Of a DNA stretch of 64,000 nucleotides, positions 8,139-16,185 are shown one piece after another. Both the position numbers and the translations under genes were made by a program. The stretch lies in the NCBI GenBank assembly GCA_035342095.1, contig DAOQWL010000026.1, forward strand, positions 1 to 64,000. Direction: 5' to 3'. Below the pieces are notes generated by a model, which was given only the letters and a program-made list of their open reading frames with translations, made no database searches and was not told where the DNA came from. How positions within the stretch are numbered: the first letter of the stretch is position 1; every line of letters begins with the position of its first letter. Source of the stretch: PLanc-01 sp035342095 (GTDB lineage Bacteria > Planctomycetota > Phycisphaerae > Sedimentisphaerales > Anaerobacaceae).

Positions 8139-9376
8139 TTCTGAGCTCCTGTTTCCGCATACGTCCAGCACGGCTCCCAGCCTTCGACAAGCTGGAGCAC
8201 CGTCGCGTCCTTGGCATCGGGGTGCACCTTCCGCAGGGCGACGCTCGGCCCATGGATGGCGGGGGCATCCTCCATTCGCATCACGCAGATCGGCGCCCCG
8301 GACTTCTCGGAGCCGCCGCCGTCTTCGGGACATCGGGTGAACAGCACGTACTTGCCGTCGGGCGACAGCGCGCCGCCATAGATGTGATAGCCGTCCTCGC
8401 CGTAGATCATCTTGGCATCCGTGCCGTCGCCCTTGCCCATCCAGAGTTGCGTGAAGCCATAGCCATCCTGGCCAGCAGGCCGGCAGGGGAAGATGACGTG
8501 CGTCGAATCGGGGAACCAGTCGGGCGTGCAGCTCTGAAACTCGTGCACGATATTCACTTCGCCGGTCTGTGCGTTCATGCGAACCACGGTCCACATGATC
8601 CGGGCGTTCGCCACACCGCAGAACCACTGCCCGTCCGGGGACCAGAAGAGTTGCTGGTAGATGCCCTTTCGCGGCAGCTCGCGTACGACCTTCTTCGTCT
8701 CAAGGTCCACAATCTGGATACCCTTCTGACTCAGACAGGCGATTTGTTTTCCATCGGGCGACCACGACGCCCAGGGAAACTCCCGGTCGCCGCCGATCTG
8801 GACGGGATTCGAACCGTCGGCCTGTGCGATCACGAGGTTTCCCTGGAAACCCCAGAGGTCGTGACTGATAACCGTGCCCTTTGCAAAGCGCCGGTAGAGC
8901 AATCGCTTGCCGTCAGGCGAGAACCGGGGGCCGCCTTCCTCATGGTCCGGCGTGTTCGTGACGTTCCGACGTTCCGAGCCGTCCGGTCGCATGAGGAACA
9001 GATCCCATGTCCCGTTCTCCCCGCGGGCCGCGAACGCAATCCATCCTTTGCCGCCCACTTCTTTCGCAAGCTGGGCTACGCGGTCCTCCTGCGCCCCCGA
9101 GACAGCAGGAACCAGGATCACGATGGCGGCAAGAGCCAGGAGGACGAACGTCTCTCGCGCGCCCGTGTCGAACCTGGAACACTCCTGGGAACAGACGCCA
9201 CGGCCGGATTCATATGTATTCAATCCGATAGACGACGCTCTGGGTGGCACGGCCAAACTTGTTTGACCGCGCTTGTTCCGATTCATCCCATCACACGCTA
9301 AGACACGCTCAAGCTTCGCTTGGGCGCGGCACCCGGCATTCGAGGGGCTTGCGTTGAACACGCATCGTTTCATCAT
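8135..9376 (-). CDS. TolB-like WD40/PD40 beta-propeller protein with unusual N-terminal extension
   Basis: Exported or membrane-anchored beta-propeller made of PD40-type blades (FSPDGKRLLY, WSPDGKQIA, WSPDGQWFC, LSPDGKYVLF), probably a protein- or glycan-binding scaffold. The hydrophobic export segment (ETFVLLALAAIVILVPAVSGA) does not begin until about residue 73. The preceding stretch is Cys- and Arg-rich and looks like translated intergenic repeat. The ATG at 9376 has GCAGGAG ten bases upstream; later in-frame starts (ATG 9286, TTG codons) lack such a site. It ends in an ATGA overlap with the lipoprotein gene and begins 23 bases after the Gfo/Idh gene, so it belongs to the same operon. Confidence 0.75.
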   Translation of the reverse strand: MMKRCVFNASPSNAGCRAQAKLERVLACDGMNRNKRGQTSLAVPPRASSIGLNTYESGRGVCSQECSRFDTGARETFVLLALAAIVILVPAVSGAQEDRVAQLAKEVGGKGWIAFAARGENGTWDLFLMRPDGSERRNVTNTPDHEEGGPRFSPDGKRLLYRRFAKGTVISHDLWGFQGNLVIAQADGSNPVQIGGDREFPWASWSPDGKQIACLSQKGIQIVDLETKKVVRELPRKGIYQQLFWSPDGQWFCGVANARIMWTVVRMNAQTGEVNIVHEFQSCTPDWFPDSTHVIFPCRPAGQDGYGFTQLWMGKGDGTDAKMIYGEDGYHIYGGALSPDGKYVLFTRCPEDGGGSEKSGAPICVMRMEDAPAIHGPSVALRKVHPDAKDATVLQLVEGWEPCWTYAETGAQK

Positions 9377-9399
9377 GATATGGAGACTCCTGCTCAGCC

Positions 9400-10668
9400 C
9401 TATGCGGGTCGGTTGAACTGGGGGATCTTCATCTGCTCGCCGCCTCGCAGGGCGGACTCGTGCGCGACGATGCCCGGGACGGTGTAGGCCAGCGCCTCGT
9501 AGATGTCCACCGCGGGCCGGCGGTTGTGGACCAGCGCGTCGATGAACTCATGCGTCAGGAACGTGTGCGAGCCGTAATGCCCGCTGTCGTGCCGCAGGGG
9601 CTCGGGCAGCATGTCGGTCTTCCACCAGGCGGGCTGCTCGTACCTCTCCATCTCGGGCAGGTCGCGGACGAAACCCGCGTCGTCCTTTTCCTTTCGTCCC
9701 TCGGCCGATCGGACGATCACCGGCGGCAGCCCGGTCGGCTCGTCGCAGTAGAAGCTCATCTTGTTGCCGATCCACTGGGCCCGCTCGGTCCCGCGATGGG
9801 CCCCCTTCCACCAGACGTTGCAGCGGAAGGCGTGCCCGCGATCCGTTTTGAACATGGCCGACTCGTTCCAGAACGGGTTTTTGTAGACGTTGTCCTTGCA
9901 GATCGGGTCGTCGTCGCCCCAGCCGTAACAGGAGACCTCGGTGAGCCGCTCGCCCGTGACGCCGGCGATGAAGGCAGTGCAGTGCGTCGGATAGTGCATC
10001 GGCGCCAGGCCGTGACGCCAGGTCCGCTTGCCGTTCTCGAAGTAGAGCACGTCCAGACCGGCATGCTGGTACTCGGCCTCGCAGTAGTAGATCTCGCCGA
10101 ACCTGCCCTGCTCGTGGAACTTCCGCACGGAGATCGTCGGCTGCTGGTAGTAGCTGGTCTCGGCCATCATGTAGGTCAGGCCGGAGGTCTTCACCGCGTG
10201 GAGGAGCCGCTCGGCCTCCTCCACGCCGCCACCCAGGGACGCGGGCACCGCAGAAATCGCGTGCTTGCCGTGCTTCATCACTTCCGCGACGTGCTTGACG
10301 TGGTTCGGCCCTTCGGTAAAAACCGCCACCGCGTCGATGTTCTTGTCGAGCACCAGCTCTTCGAGCGAGGTATACGACTTGCTGCACTTGTACGTCCGCA
10401 TCAACCCGTCGCGTCGTTCCGGCCGCAGGTCGCTGACCGCCTCGACGACGCAGTCCGGATGTTCGTGCCACTGGAAGCTCGTGCCGAATCCCCCGCCCAC
10501 AACGCCGATCCGAATCCTCTTCGGCGCCGTATTGACCGCCAGGGTGGAGTACAGAGGCAGCGTTGCGCCTGCGATGGCCGCAGTGGACGTGAGGAACTGC
10601 CGCCGGGAACAGGGATACGGCCTGGAAACGACGGGCGACGAGGAACTCGCAGGATATGAAACAGCCAT
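9400..10668 (-). CDS. Gfo/Idh/MocA-family oxidoreductase, Tat-exported
   Basis: A 422-residue NAD(P)-dependent oxidoreductase. The twin-arginine signal is CSRRQFLTSTAAIAGA (about residues 20-35), preceded by a Ser-rich start; the Rossmann loop is IGVVGGGFGTS. The family's EKP motif is replaced by AISAVPAS, so the usual catalytic or binding Lys seems absent. The C-terminal half includes HDSGHYGSHTFLTHEFIDAL, resembling the conserved helix of this family. It heads the minus-strand cluster that continues into the AlgI/AlgJ genes, suggesting sugar modification linked to an exported polysaccharide. ATG 10668 follows AGGAGAATCACT. The EKP change should be weighed before assuming redox activity. Confidence 0.85.
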   Translation of the reverse strand: MAVSYPASSSSPVVSRPYPCSRRQFLTSTAAIAGATLPLYSTLAVNTAPKRIRIGVVGGGFGTSFQWHEHPDCVVEAVSDLRPERRDGLMRTYKCSKSYTSLEELVLDKNIDAVAVFTEGPNHVKHVAEVMKHGKHAISAVPASLGGGVEEAERLLHAVKTSGLTYMMAETSYYQQPTISVRKFHEQGRFGEIYYCEAEYQHAGLDVLYFENGKRTWRHGLAPMHYPTHCTAFIAGVTGERLTEVSCYGWGDDDPICKDNVYKNPFWNESAMFKTDRGHAFRCNVWWKGAHRGTERAQWIGNKMSFYCDEPTGLPPVIVRSAEGRKEKDDAGFVRDLPEMERYEQPAWWKTDMLPEPLRHDSGHYGSHTFLTHEFIDALVHNRRPAVDIYEALAYTVPGIVAHESALRGGEQMKIPQFNRPA

Positions 10669-10852
10669 AGTGATTCTCCTGTCACAAAGGTATTCACGTA
10701 CCGATTACTTACCACACCGAGCCGGGGAATACAAGGACCGATGAGACCGGTACATCGCCGACGGTACTTGTCAGAAGCCGGCAGGGTCGATAGGATCGGT
10801 GCCGGACGGGTGAACCGTCCAAAGGAGTGGACTCATACAAAAGAACGCGGTA

Positions 10853-11131
10853 TTGAGGATCCTCAACCCAATCCTGGCTGTGTTGGTTGTCACGCAGGCG
10901 CTGTCTGTCATCTTCGGCGAACATCTCTCATACAAGGCATTCGAGGTGATTCACGAAGGCGGCGGAATGCTCCTGCTGATCGGCATCGCCCTGCACGTCG
11001 TCCTGAATTGGAAGTGGGTCCGCGCCAGCCTGCTCGTCCGCAGGGAACTCGCAGAGACCGTCGCTCAGGTCGCGTATCACCCGGACTTCGCAAAACTACG
11101 GACAAGTGGTGAAGACACTGGTTGTCATTGA
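10853..11131 (+). CDS. small DUF4405-like membrane protein
   Basis: About 92 residues with two hydrophobic helices. HEGGGMLLLIGIALHVVLNW fits the DUF4405 pattern of a His-containing helix pair related to cytochrome b-type haem proteins, so haem or quinone contact is possible but unproven. No ATG fits: translation probably starts at the TTG at 10853. AAAGGAG is 25 bases upstream, too far for that TTG, so the start is uncertain. The last 7 bases overlap the convergent PQQ-propeller gene. The 184 bases between it and the divergent Gfo/Idh gene must hold both promoters; I could not pick either with confidence. Confidence 0.6.
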   Translation: MRILNPILAVLVVTQALSVIFGEHLSYKAFEVIHEGGGMLLLIGIALHVVLNWKWVRASLLVRRELAETVAQVAYHPDFAKLRTSGEDTGCH

Positions 11132-12636
11132 CGAAAAGCGTACATGTGTCTGGCAGTACGAACATAGAGGGTATTCTCCACCACTGCGGGAGTAGCAAAG
11201 ACCGGTTCCTGCAGGTCGTTCTTGGCCAGGATCTGTAGCTGATCTCCCGTTCCCAATATGCTCATGACGCCTTTGGAAGAGGCGATATAGACCCGCCCAT
11301 GAGCACCGATGGGCGAGGAGTAGTAAGGTCCAGCAGCCCCAAGCCGTTCGCAATACAGGAGTCTGCCCGTCTCCGCAACCATGCAGGAAACCACGCCGCC
11401 ATCTTTGACCATGTAGACACGACCATCATAGTACAAGGGGGACGGCACTTCCGGCACATTCGTCGTTTGCTGCCACAGGACATTCGTGACGGTGGCGTCG
11501 CCCCTTCCGCCGGATTTGATTGCCACCAGTCCATGCTCTTTGGAGAGCCCAGAGACCAAGGCGTTGGCCCTCTTCCATTCACCCTCGTCAATCGAGCCAT
11601 CCTTGTCGCCATCGACAAGATCGAAGAAGGTCTTCAGGTAGAGCTTGCTCCCGAACGCGTCGCCTGTCTCCGGACGCTGGGAGATCGCCAGATCACCAGG
11701 AAACTCCTGTTTGTTGATCTTTGCGTCTCCGTCCGCGTCATACTGCGCAAGCAACGTCGCGAAATCAGCCAGTTTCATGCGGAGGTCCGCTTCGCCGAAA
11801 TTGCGCCACGCGCCCACAAACAGGATGTCGTCGCCAACCACCGGCGTGCTCACGCCGTTCGTGGCAGCACTCACGGACCATACACGAGCACCGTCCTGCT
11901 GCGCATACGCCACGACCTCATCCATCCGGTGAACAACGATCTCTTGTCCCCAGACAACAGGCGTAGAGTAACTCGTGGCACCAAACGCCGATAACGCGGA
12001 TCCAGCCGCCAGGGGCTGCGGGCGTTTCCAGATCTCCTCGCCCGTGCGCCGGTTCACCGCAAGGAGGTAGGGATCGTTCTGTTCATCCCTGCTGAGTATC
12101 ACCAGTTCGCCGGAGACAATCGGCGAAGTCCCGCTACCGAATCTGACTTTGGGAATGGGCAATGCAACGCTCCACTGAAGATTGCCTTCCAAATCATAGC
12201 ACAGTAACCCACAGGAACCGAAATACACGTAGAGCCGTTCCCCATCCGTGGTAGGGGTAGCCGCGGCGGGACTGTTGATGGGATGGACTTTTTCGATCTG
12301 CGTCGCCGGCGCAACTCGACGCCACAAGATGTTCCCACTACTGCGATCAAGACAGAATGTTTGGAGTTCCTGTCGTTCCCCATCGAATCCCGTCAAGAAG
12401 ACTCGGTTGCCACAGATGCAGGGAGAGGAGTGCCCCGGCGGAATGACTATCGCCCATAGCACGTGTTCCTGCGGGCCAAACTGGACGGGCGGATCTGAGG
12501 TCGCATTTGCGACTCCACGACCATCAGGCCAGCGGAATTGGGGCCACCAAGCCTCGCTGTCCGCCAGTGCTGGGGAAGAAAGCAAGATCGCCGCTGCGAT
12601 CAAAACCACACAAACGACACCTGGGCGTTTCCTCAT
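11125..12636 (-). CDS. exported PQQ-type beta-propeller protein with inserted EF-hand pair
   Basis: A 503-residue secreted protein with a signal peptide (GVVCVVLIAAAILLSSPALA) and PQQ/quinoprotein-like blades (LDRSSGNILWRR, VNRRTGEEIWKR, GARVWSVSAA). Between blades are two calcium-binding EF-hand loops: YDADGDAKINKQEF and DGDKDGSIDEGEW, each with the D-x-D-x-D-G pattern and a final Glu. No PQQ-binding or haem motif is evident, so it is more likely a structural or binding propeller than a dehydrogenase. Start chosen at ATG 12636, which has GGGAG six bases upstream, over the ATG six codons earlier. Such propeller/EF-hand combinations recur in planctomycetes and Verrucomicrobia. Single-gene unit. 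Confidence 0.85.
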   Translation of the reverse strand: MRKRPGVVCVVLIAAAILLSSPALADSEAWWPQFRWPDGRGVANATSDPPVQFGPQEHVLWAIVIPPGHSSPCICGNRVFLTGFDGERQELQTFCLDRSSGNILWRRVAPATQIEKVHPINSPAAATPTTDGERLYVYFGSCGLLCYDLEGNLQWSVALPIPKVRFGSGTSPIVSGELVILSRDEQNDPYLLAVNRRTGEEIWKRPQPLAAGSALSAFGATSYSTPVVWGQEIVVHRMDEVVAYAQQDGARVWSVSAATNGVSTPVVGDDILFVGAWRNFGEADLRMKLADFATLLAQYDADGDAKINKQEFPGDLAISQRPETGDAFGSKLYLKTFFDLVDGDKDGSIDEGEWKRANALVSGLSKEHGLVAIKSGGRGDATVTNVLWQQTTNVPEVPSPLYYDGRVYMVKDGGVVSCMVAETGRLLYCERLGAAGPYYSSPIGAHGRVYIASSKGVMSILGTGDQLQILAKNDLQEPVFATPAVVENTLYVRTARHMYAFRQ

Positions 12637-12696
12637 GAGGATCTCCCCTGTCAATGCCGTTGGCGACGGGCGGCAGCCTCAAGATCGAAGGCCTTG

Positions 12697-12779
12697 TTTG
12701 TAGTGACGCCGTAAGGCGTTATCTTCCTTTCACACGAAGATATGCCCTTCCAGGCACACTGCGAACAGGCTTCGCCTGG
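12697..12779. repeat. two-hairpin dispersed repeat (family R1), intergenic copy
   Basis: A nearly full copy of the element found in the AlgJ-like gene: TAGTGACGCCGTAAGGCGTTA, core, GAAGATATGCCC, then GCACACTGCGAACAGGC. It fills most of the 227-base gap (12637-12863) between the ThuA gene and the propeller gene; the rest of that gap shows nothing I recognise. Confidence 0.85.
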
Positions 12780-12863
12780 CGCTGCCACCCGTCGATGAAG
12801 ACTTCACGCGTGGGTTGAGAATCCACCCTACACTCCCCGTGACGCGGGCCGCGAGTCATCGGC

Positions 12864-13610
12864 CTATTCCGTGACCTTCCCTGTCGCGGCCCACTCCGCG
12901 CCTCGGGCGATGATCTTCTGGACGTTGGGGGTCATCAGGGCCTTGCGGTCGTGGCCGAAGGCGTTGTGGACGACCCGGCCGTTGCCGTAATTCTGCACGA
13001 AGACCAGCGGCTCGGTCTTCTTGCTCCAATCTGAATCGGCGGTCACGAGCACCTGGATCTTGGCGTCGCCCTGGAGCTTGGCGTACAGCTCGTCATCGAC
13101 CTCGAAATCGCTCAGACCCGCGGTGATCGGGTGCTGCTTGTCGACCACCTTCGCCTGGAACGGGGTGCGAGGTCCGTGGCCGGAAGTGCCCATGATCCAT
13201 TTGCGTCCGCACAGCTTGCCGAACTCCTCCCACTTGGGGAACGACGCGGTCGCCAGGTGCTGGACGAAGAAGCCCTTGCCGCCCTTGACGTAGTTCAGCA
13301 GGTTCTCCTGGGCCTGGGCGGGCAGTTCGGCCAGTTTCGCCGAGTAGATCAGGAACGCGATCACGTCGTAGTTCTTCAGCGCGGTCGCCGATTCGAGGAT
13401 GAGCGGGTCCTCGCAGATCTTCACGTCGAACTTGCCCGAGTTGACCAGGATCTCCCGCGTGGTCTCGGACATCTCCCGCCAGGGATGGGCGGAGACGTCG
13501 TCGCCCGTGATGAGCAGGACCTTGATCGGCGAGGGCTTGGCCGGCTGGGCCCCCAGGCAGAAGACCATCGCCAGCATCGCAACCCCAGTCACAACTTTCA
13601 GTGAACGCAT
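12864..13610 (-). CDS. exported ThuA-domain protein
   Basis: A 248-residue protein with a signal peptide (VVTGVAMLAMVFCLGAQPA) and a complete ThuA (trehalose-utilisation-like, class I amidotransferase-like fold) domain. VLLITGDDVSAHPWREM starts the domain; NYGNGRVVHNAFGHDRKA near the end is the usual GRVF..LGHD-like signature. The biochemical role of ThuA proteins is poorly defined; exported versions are abundant in planctomycetes near sugar-degradation genes. ATG 13610 is preceded by AAGGAGGAATGGC. It appears to be a single-gene unit, 60 bases after the nucleotidyltransferase gene on the same strand. Confidence 0.85.
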   Translation of the reverse strand: MRSLKVVTGVAMLAMVFCLGAQPAKPSPIKVLLITGDDVSAHPWREMSETTREILVNSGKFDVKICEDPLILESATALKNYDVIAFLIYSAKLAELPAQAQENLLNYVKGGKGFFVQHLATASFPKWEEFGKLCGRKWIMGTSGHGPRTPFQAKVVDKQHPITAGLSDFEVDDELYAKLQGDAKIQVLVTADSDWSKKTEPLVFVQNYGNGRVVHNAFGHDRKALMTPNVQKIIARGAEWAATGKVTE

Positions 13611-13669
13611 GCCATTCCTCCTTGTCTAAACCTTGATGTTATTGTCCTCACCGTCAGGCCCCCCTCGCA

Positions 13670-13993
13670 TCACACGATTTCCACACTCGTGCCAATGATC
13701 TCAGAGAGGATACTTGCCTTGTCGTGATTCTCATATTCATCGGCAAAGATGCACTTCGGCTCGATGGCGGGATCCACCTGAAACGCCCAATGGAACAGCG
13801 TGGCGGTAATCTCGATCCGTCTTGTGTGGTCCGGCTCATCCACGACCACCGCGACATCGATATCGCTCGATTCGCGCGCCTGCCCTTTCGCATGGGAGCC
13901 ATACAGCAACACTTTGCGAATTGCCAGGGACTGCCTGGCGGATTCGTAGAACCGCAGCACCTTCTCGCGAATCACAGCTTCGATTTGAGCCAT
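13670..13993 (-). CDS. MNT-type nucleotidyltransferase (antitoxin-like) of a HEPN/MNT pair
   Basis: A 107-residue minimal nucleotidyltransferase. LLYGSHAKGQARESSDIDVA has the GS motif and the D-x-D metal-binding pair of the pol-beta fold. It overlaps the upstream HEPN gene by 22 bases, giving a two-gene unit typical of HEPN/MNT toxin-antitoxin modules, in which the MNT protein may neutralise the HEPN RNase by AMP transfer. Here the toxin gene comes first. A second, different HEPN/MNT module lies at 40.3-41.0 kb. Confidence 0.85.
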   Translation of the reverse strand: MAQIEAVIREKVLRFYESARQSLAIRKVLLYGSHAKGQARESSDIDVAVVVDEPDHTRRIEITATLFHWAFQVDPAIEPKCIFADEYENHDKASILSEIIGTSVEIV

Positions 13994-14361
13994 GCGAATG
14001 TCCCCCGAGTGGATTGCAGGATCTGATCTGCTTTCGATTCTGTCATGGTCTTTGCCAGGGATTCGATATCCTCGGTGTAGCGAGACTCAATGTAGTACGA
14101 ATTCAGCACCTCGATCATGCCCAGCATTCGGCTGTCTATGTCGTCTTTCAAGGGCAGTTCGGCGATCAGGCGAAACAGGTTGTGCGTATACGGCGGTGTC
14201 GTACCACGGTATTTCACGTAGCAGGCCTTGAGAACTTTCTCGACTGCCTGCTGGCACATGAATCCGACATAGAGCAGCCGCCCGGCCTGCAACATCGCAT
14301 CCGCCGTCGCCAGATCGTACTCGGCCAGCGCCAACCAGTTGTCCACTACCTTGTGAGCCAC
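13972..14361 (-). CDS. HEPN-domain protein (toxin-like)
   Basis: A 129-residue all-helical HEPN domain (pfam05168 type): NWLALAEYDLATADAML opens the first helix, FMCQQAVEKVLKACYV is the signature second helix, and PPYTHNLFRLIAEL matches the conserved P-x-THNL turn. I do not see a clear R-x4-6-H RNase motif, so catalytic activity is uncertain. It starts at GTG 14361 after a GGTGG site and overlaps the MNT gene by 22 bases. The pair lies divergently from dprA. Confidence 0.85.
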   Translation of the reverse strand: MAHKVVDNWLALAEYDLATADAMLQAGRLLYVGFMCQQAVEKVLKACYVKYRGTTPPYTHNLFRLIAELPLKDDIDSRMLGMIEVLNSYYIESRYTEDIESLAKTMTESKADQILQSTRGTFAWLKSKL

Positions 14362-14498
14362 ATTCCACCATCGTCTGTGACAGTCAACCTGCGCTCATTC
14401 TAAATCAGAGTGACGACAGACGCAAACACTCAATCGGTATGCATTTCAGGGGGCAACCCGACTTCTGGATGCCCACGTCGGGAAAATGGGGTTGACCA

Positions 14499-14527
14499 TT
14501 GACCAATGGCGCACATTCGGGTATAGT
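14499..14527 (+). promoter_or_regulatory. sigma70-like promoter of dprA
   Basis: TTGACC (14499-14504), 17 bases, TATAGT (14522-14527), 36 bases before the dprA ATG. A second TTGACC seven bases upstream forms a direct repeat, TTGACCATTGACCAATGG. Confidence 0.65.
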
Positions 14528-14563
14528 TGACTTGTTGTTTGAGGATATGCGACGAGAGGAAAT

Positions 14564-15718
14564 ATGGCGCAAATCCTGGAGAACTCGAAGGACATCGAGC
14601 TTTGGCTCAAGCTGATTCGGGCCGAGGAGGTCGGGCCGGTGACGTTTGGGCGACTCCTGAAGCGGTTCGGGTCGGTGGATGCGGCCCTTGGCGCATCGGT
14701 CAGCGAATTGACCAAGGTCGAGGGAGTGGGGTTCAAGACCGCCGAGCGGATCGCCGCAAGTCGCGACCAGTTCGACGCCCGCGAGGAGCTGGAACTGGCG
14801 GCCAAGCTGGGCGTCTGGCTCCTGCACATGGAAGACGCCCGTTACCCCAGGTTGCTCAGGCAGATCTACGACCCGCCGCCGGTGGTGTACGTCAAGGGCA
14901 CGCTGACCCGCGAGGACACGCTGGGCGTCGCGATTGTCGGCTGTCGGCGGTGCAGCCTGTACGGCCAGGAGCAGGCGTCGCGATTCGCGCATCTACTGGC
15001 AGCAGCGGGCTTTACGGTTGTCTCGGGGATGGCCCGAGGGATCGATACCGCCGCTCACAGCGGCGCCTTGGCTGCCCAGGGTCGGACTATCGCGGTTCAA
15101 GGTTGCGGCCTGTCTCGGGTCTTTCCGCCGGAGAATGCCAAGCTCTTCGAGCTCATCAGTGCTTCCGGGGCCTGCATCTCCGAGCTTCCACTGCGGGCCG
15201 AGCCCCTGGCGGAGCACTTCCCGCCCCGCAATCGGATCATCGCGGGCCTGTCGCTCGGGACCCTCGTCATCGAAGCGGGCCTTCGATCCGGAGCCCTGAT
15301 CACCGCCCAGACCGCCCTGGAGAGCAACCGCGAGGTCATGGCCGTGCCGGGCAAGATCGACTCGCCTGCGAGCCAGGGTCCCCACCAGCTCATCAAGCAG
15401 GGCGCCAGGCTGGTCGAGTCGGTCGAGGACATCATGGAGGCCCTCGGCTACATCGGTGAGCAACTCAAGGACCACACGGCACTTACGACAAAGGAGGCCG
15501 TCGAGACGGTCGAGGCGCCGTTGTTCGACCCGGCCACGTTCAACCTCAAGGGTCACGAGAAGACCCTCTACGACGCGCTCGGCAAGGAGCCTGCGCACAT
15601 CGACCAGATCATCGCGGATACAGACCTGCCCGCAGGTGCGGCCAACGCCGCGGTCATGTCGCTGCGTCTCAAGGGGCTCGTCAGGCAACTCCCCGGCAAC
15701 CTGTTCGCAAGACGCTGA
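14564..15718 (+). CDS. dprA: DNA-processing protein DprA
   Basis: Cytoplasmic protein that binds single-stranded DNA and loads RecA during natural transformation; present in many bacteria whether or not competent. The 384 residues include an N-terminal helix-hairpin-helix/SAM-like part (VEGVGFKTAERIAASRD), the Rossmann-like DprA core with SGMARGIDTAAHSGAL, FPPRNRIIAGLS and LEAG-like VIEAGLRSGALITA, and a C-terminal winged helix (residues about 325-384). VAIVGCRRCS replaces the more common VAIVGSRxxS. ATG 14564 has GAGAGGAAAT just upstream. Single-gene unit. No other competence gene is in the window. Confidence 0.95.
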   Translation: MAQILENSKDIELWLKLIRAEEVGPVTFGRLLKRFGSVDAALGASVSELTKVEGVGFKTAERIAASRDQFDAREELELAAKLGVWLLHMEDARYPRLLRQIYDPPPVVYVKGTLTREDTLGVAIVGCRRCSLYGQEQASRFAHLLAAAGFTVVSGMARGIDTAAHSGALAAQGRTIAVQGCGLSRVFPPENAKLFELISASGACISELPLRAEPLAEHFPPRNRIIAGLSLGTLVIEAGLRSGALITAQTALESNREVMAVPGKIDSPASQGPHQLIKQGARLVESVEDIMEALGYIGEQLKDHTALTTKEAVETVEAPLFDPATFNLKGHEKTLYDALGKEPAHIDQIIADTDLPAGAANAAVMSLRLKGLVRQLPGNLFARR

Positions 15719-15757
15719 TAGGTCGAACGTCCAGCCGGGCACCGTCTGCAGGGGGGA

Positions 15758-15953
15758 TAACCGTAGTTGCCACCTCTGACATAGCGACGAGGCACGGGCC
15801 GGACGCTGTCATTCCTGCACAAGCAGGAATCCGGGAACCGTGGGACGGGGCGCGACCTGGAGAATGGATTCCCGCTTGGCGCGGGAATGACATTCCAGGG
15901 TCTGTATGAACCCCTATTGCACGCGCAGATACGGTCATGCGCCCCCATTTGCA
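15758..15953. repeat. about 196-base dispersed repeat (family R3), copy 1
   Basis: Same orientation and general sequence as 27998-28197. It contains GTCATTCCTGCxxxAGCAGGAA and GATTCCCGCTTGGCGCGGGA hairpins, the widespread GGGAATGAC-type dispersed repeat, followed by a shared CGCAGrTACrGTCATGC tail. It fills most of the 467-base gap between dprA and the LamG gene. Confidence 0.75.
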
Positions 15954-15971
15954 CCGCGGGCGCGTGTGCGA

Positions 15972-16000
15972 TTGACAACCGCGGGCGGGCGGGATATCAT
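15972..16000 (+). promoter_or_regulatory. strong sigma70-like promoter of the LamG surface-protein gene
   Basis: TTGACA (15972-15977), 17 bases, TATCAT (15995-16000). It predicts an untranslated leader of about 180 bases before ATG 16186, long enough for post-transcriptional control; I see no known riboswitch in it. Confidence 0.7.
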
Positions 16001-16185
16001 AAGAGAATCATAGGTTGAATGCTGTCTTGGATGGAGGACGGTCGGCAGCAGAGCCTTCATTCTCTCGACGGTGGTCCCGACTTCGTACATCGTGCCGCAG
16101 AACCGGGACACGCGTTCTCGTCGACCCGCGCGTCTGATCGAGGATCGGACCGAGAGCATATCGAACTACGTGTAGGAGAACGATC

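Noticed and set aside
6249..8144. A 631-codon plus-strand frame over the AlgI/AlgJ genes
   Set aside because: It is the complement of the AlgI and lipoprotein genes; composition is Arg/Glu/Pro-rich and no ribosome site or domain is seen.
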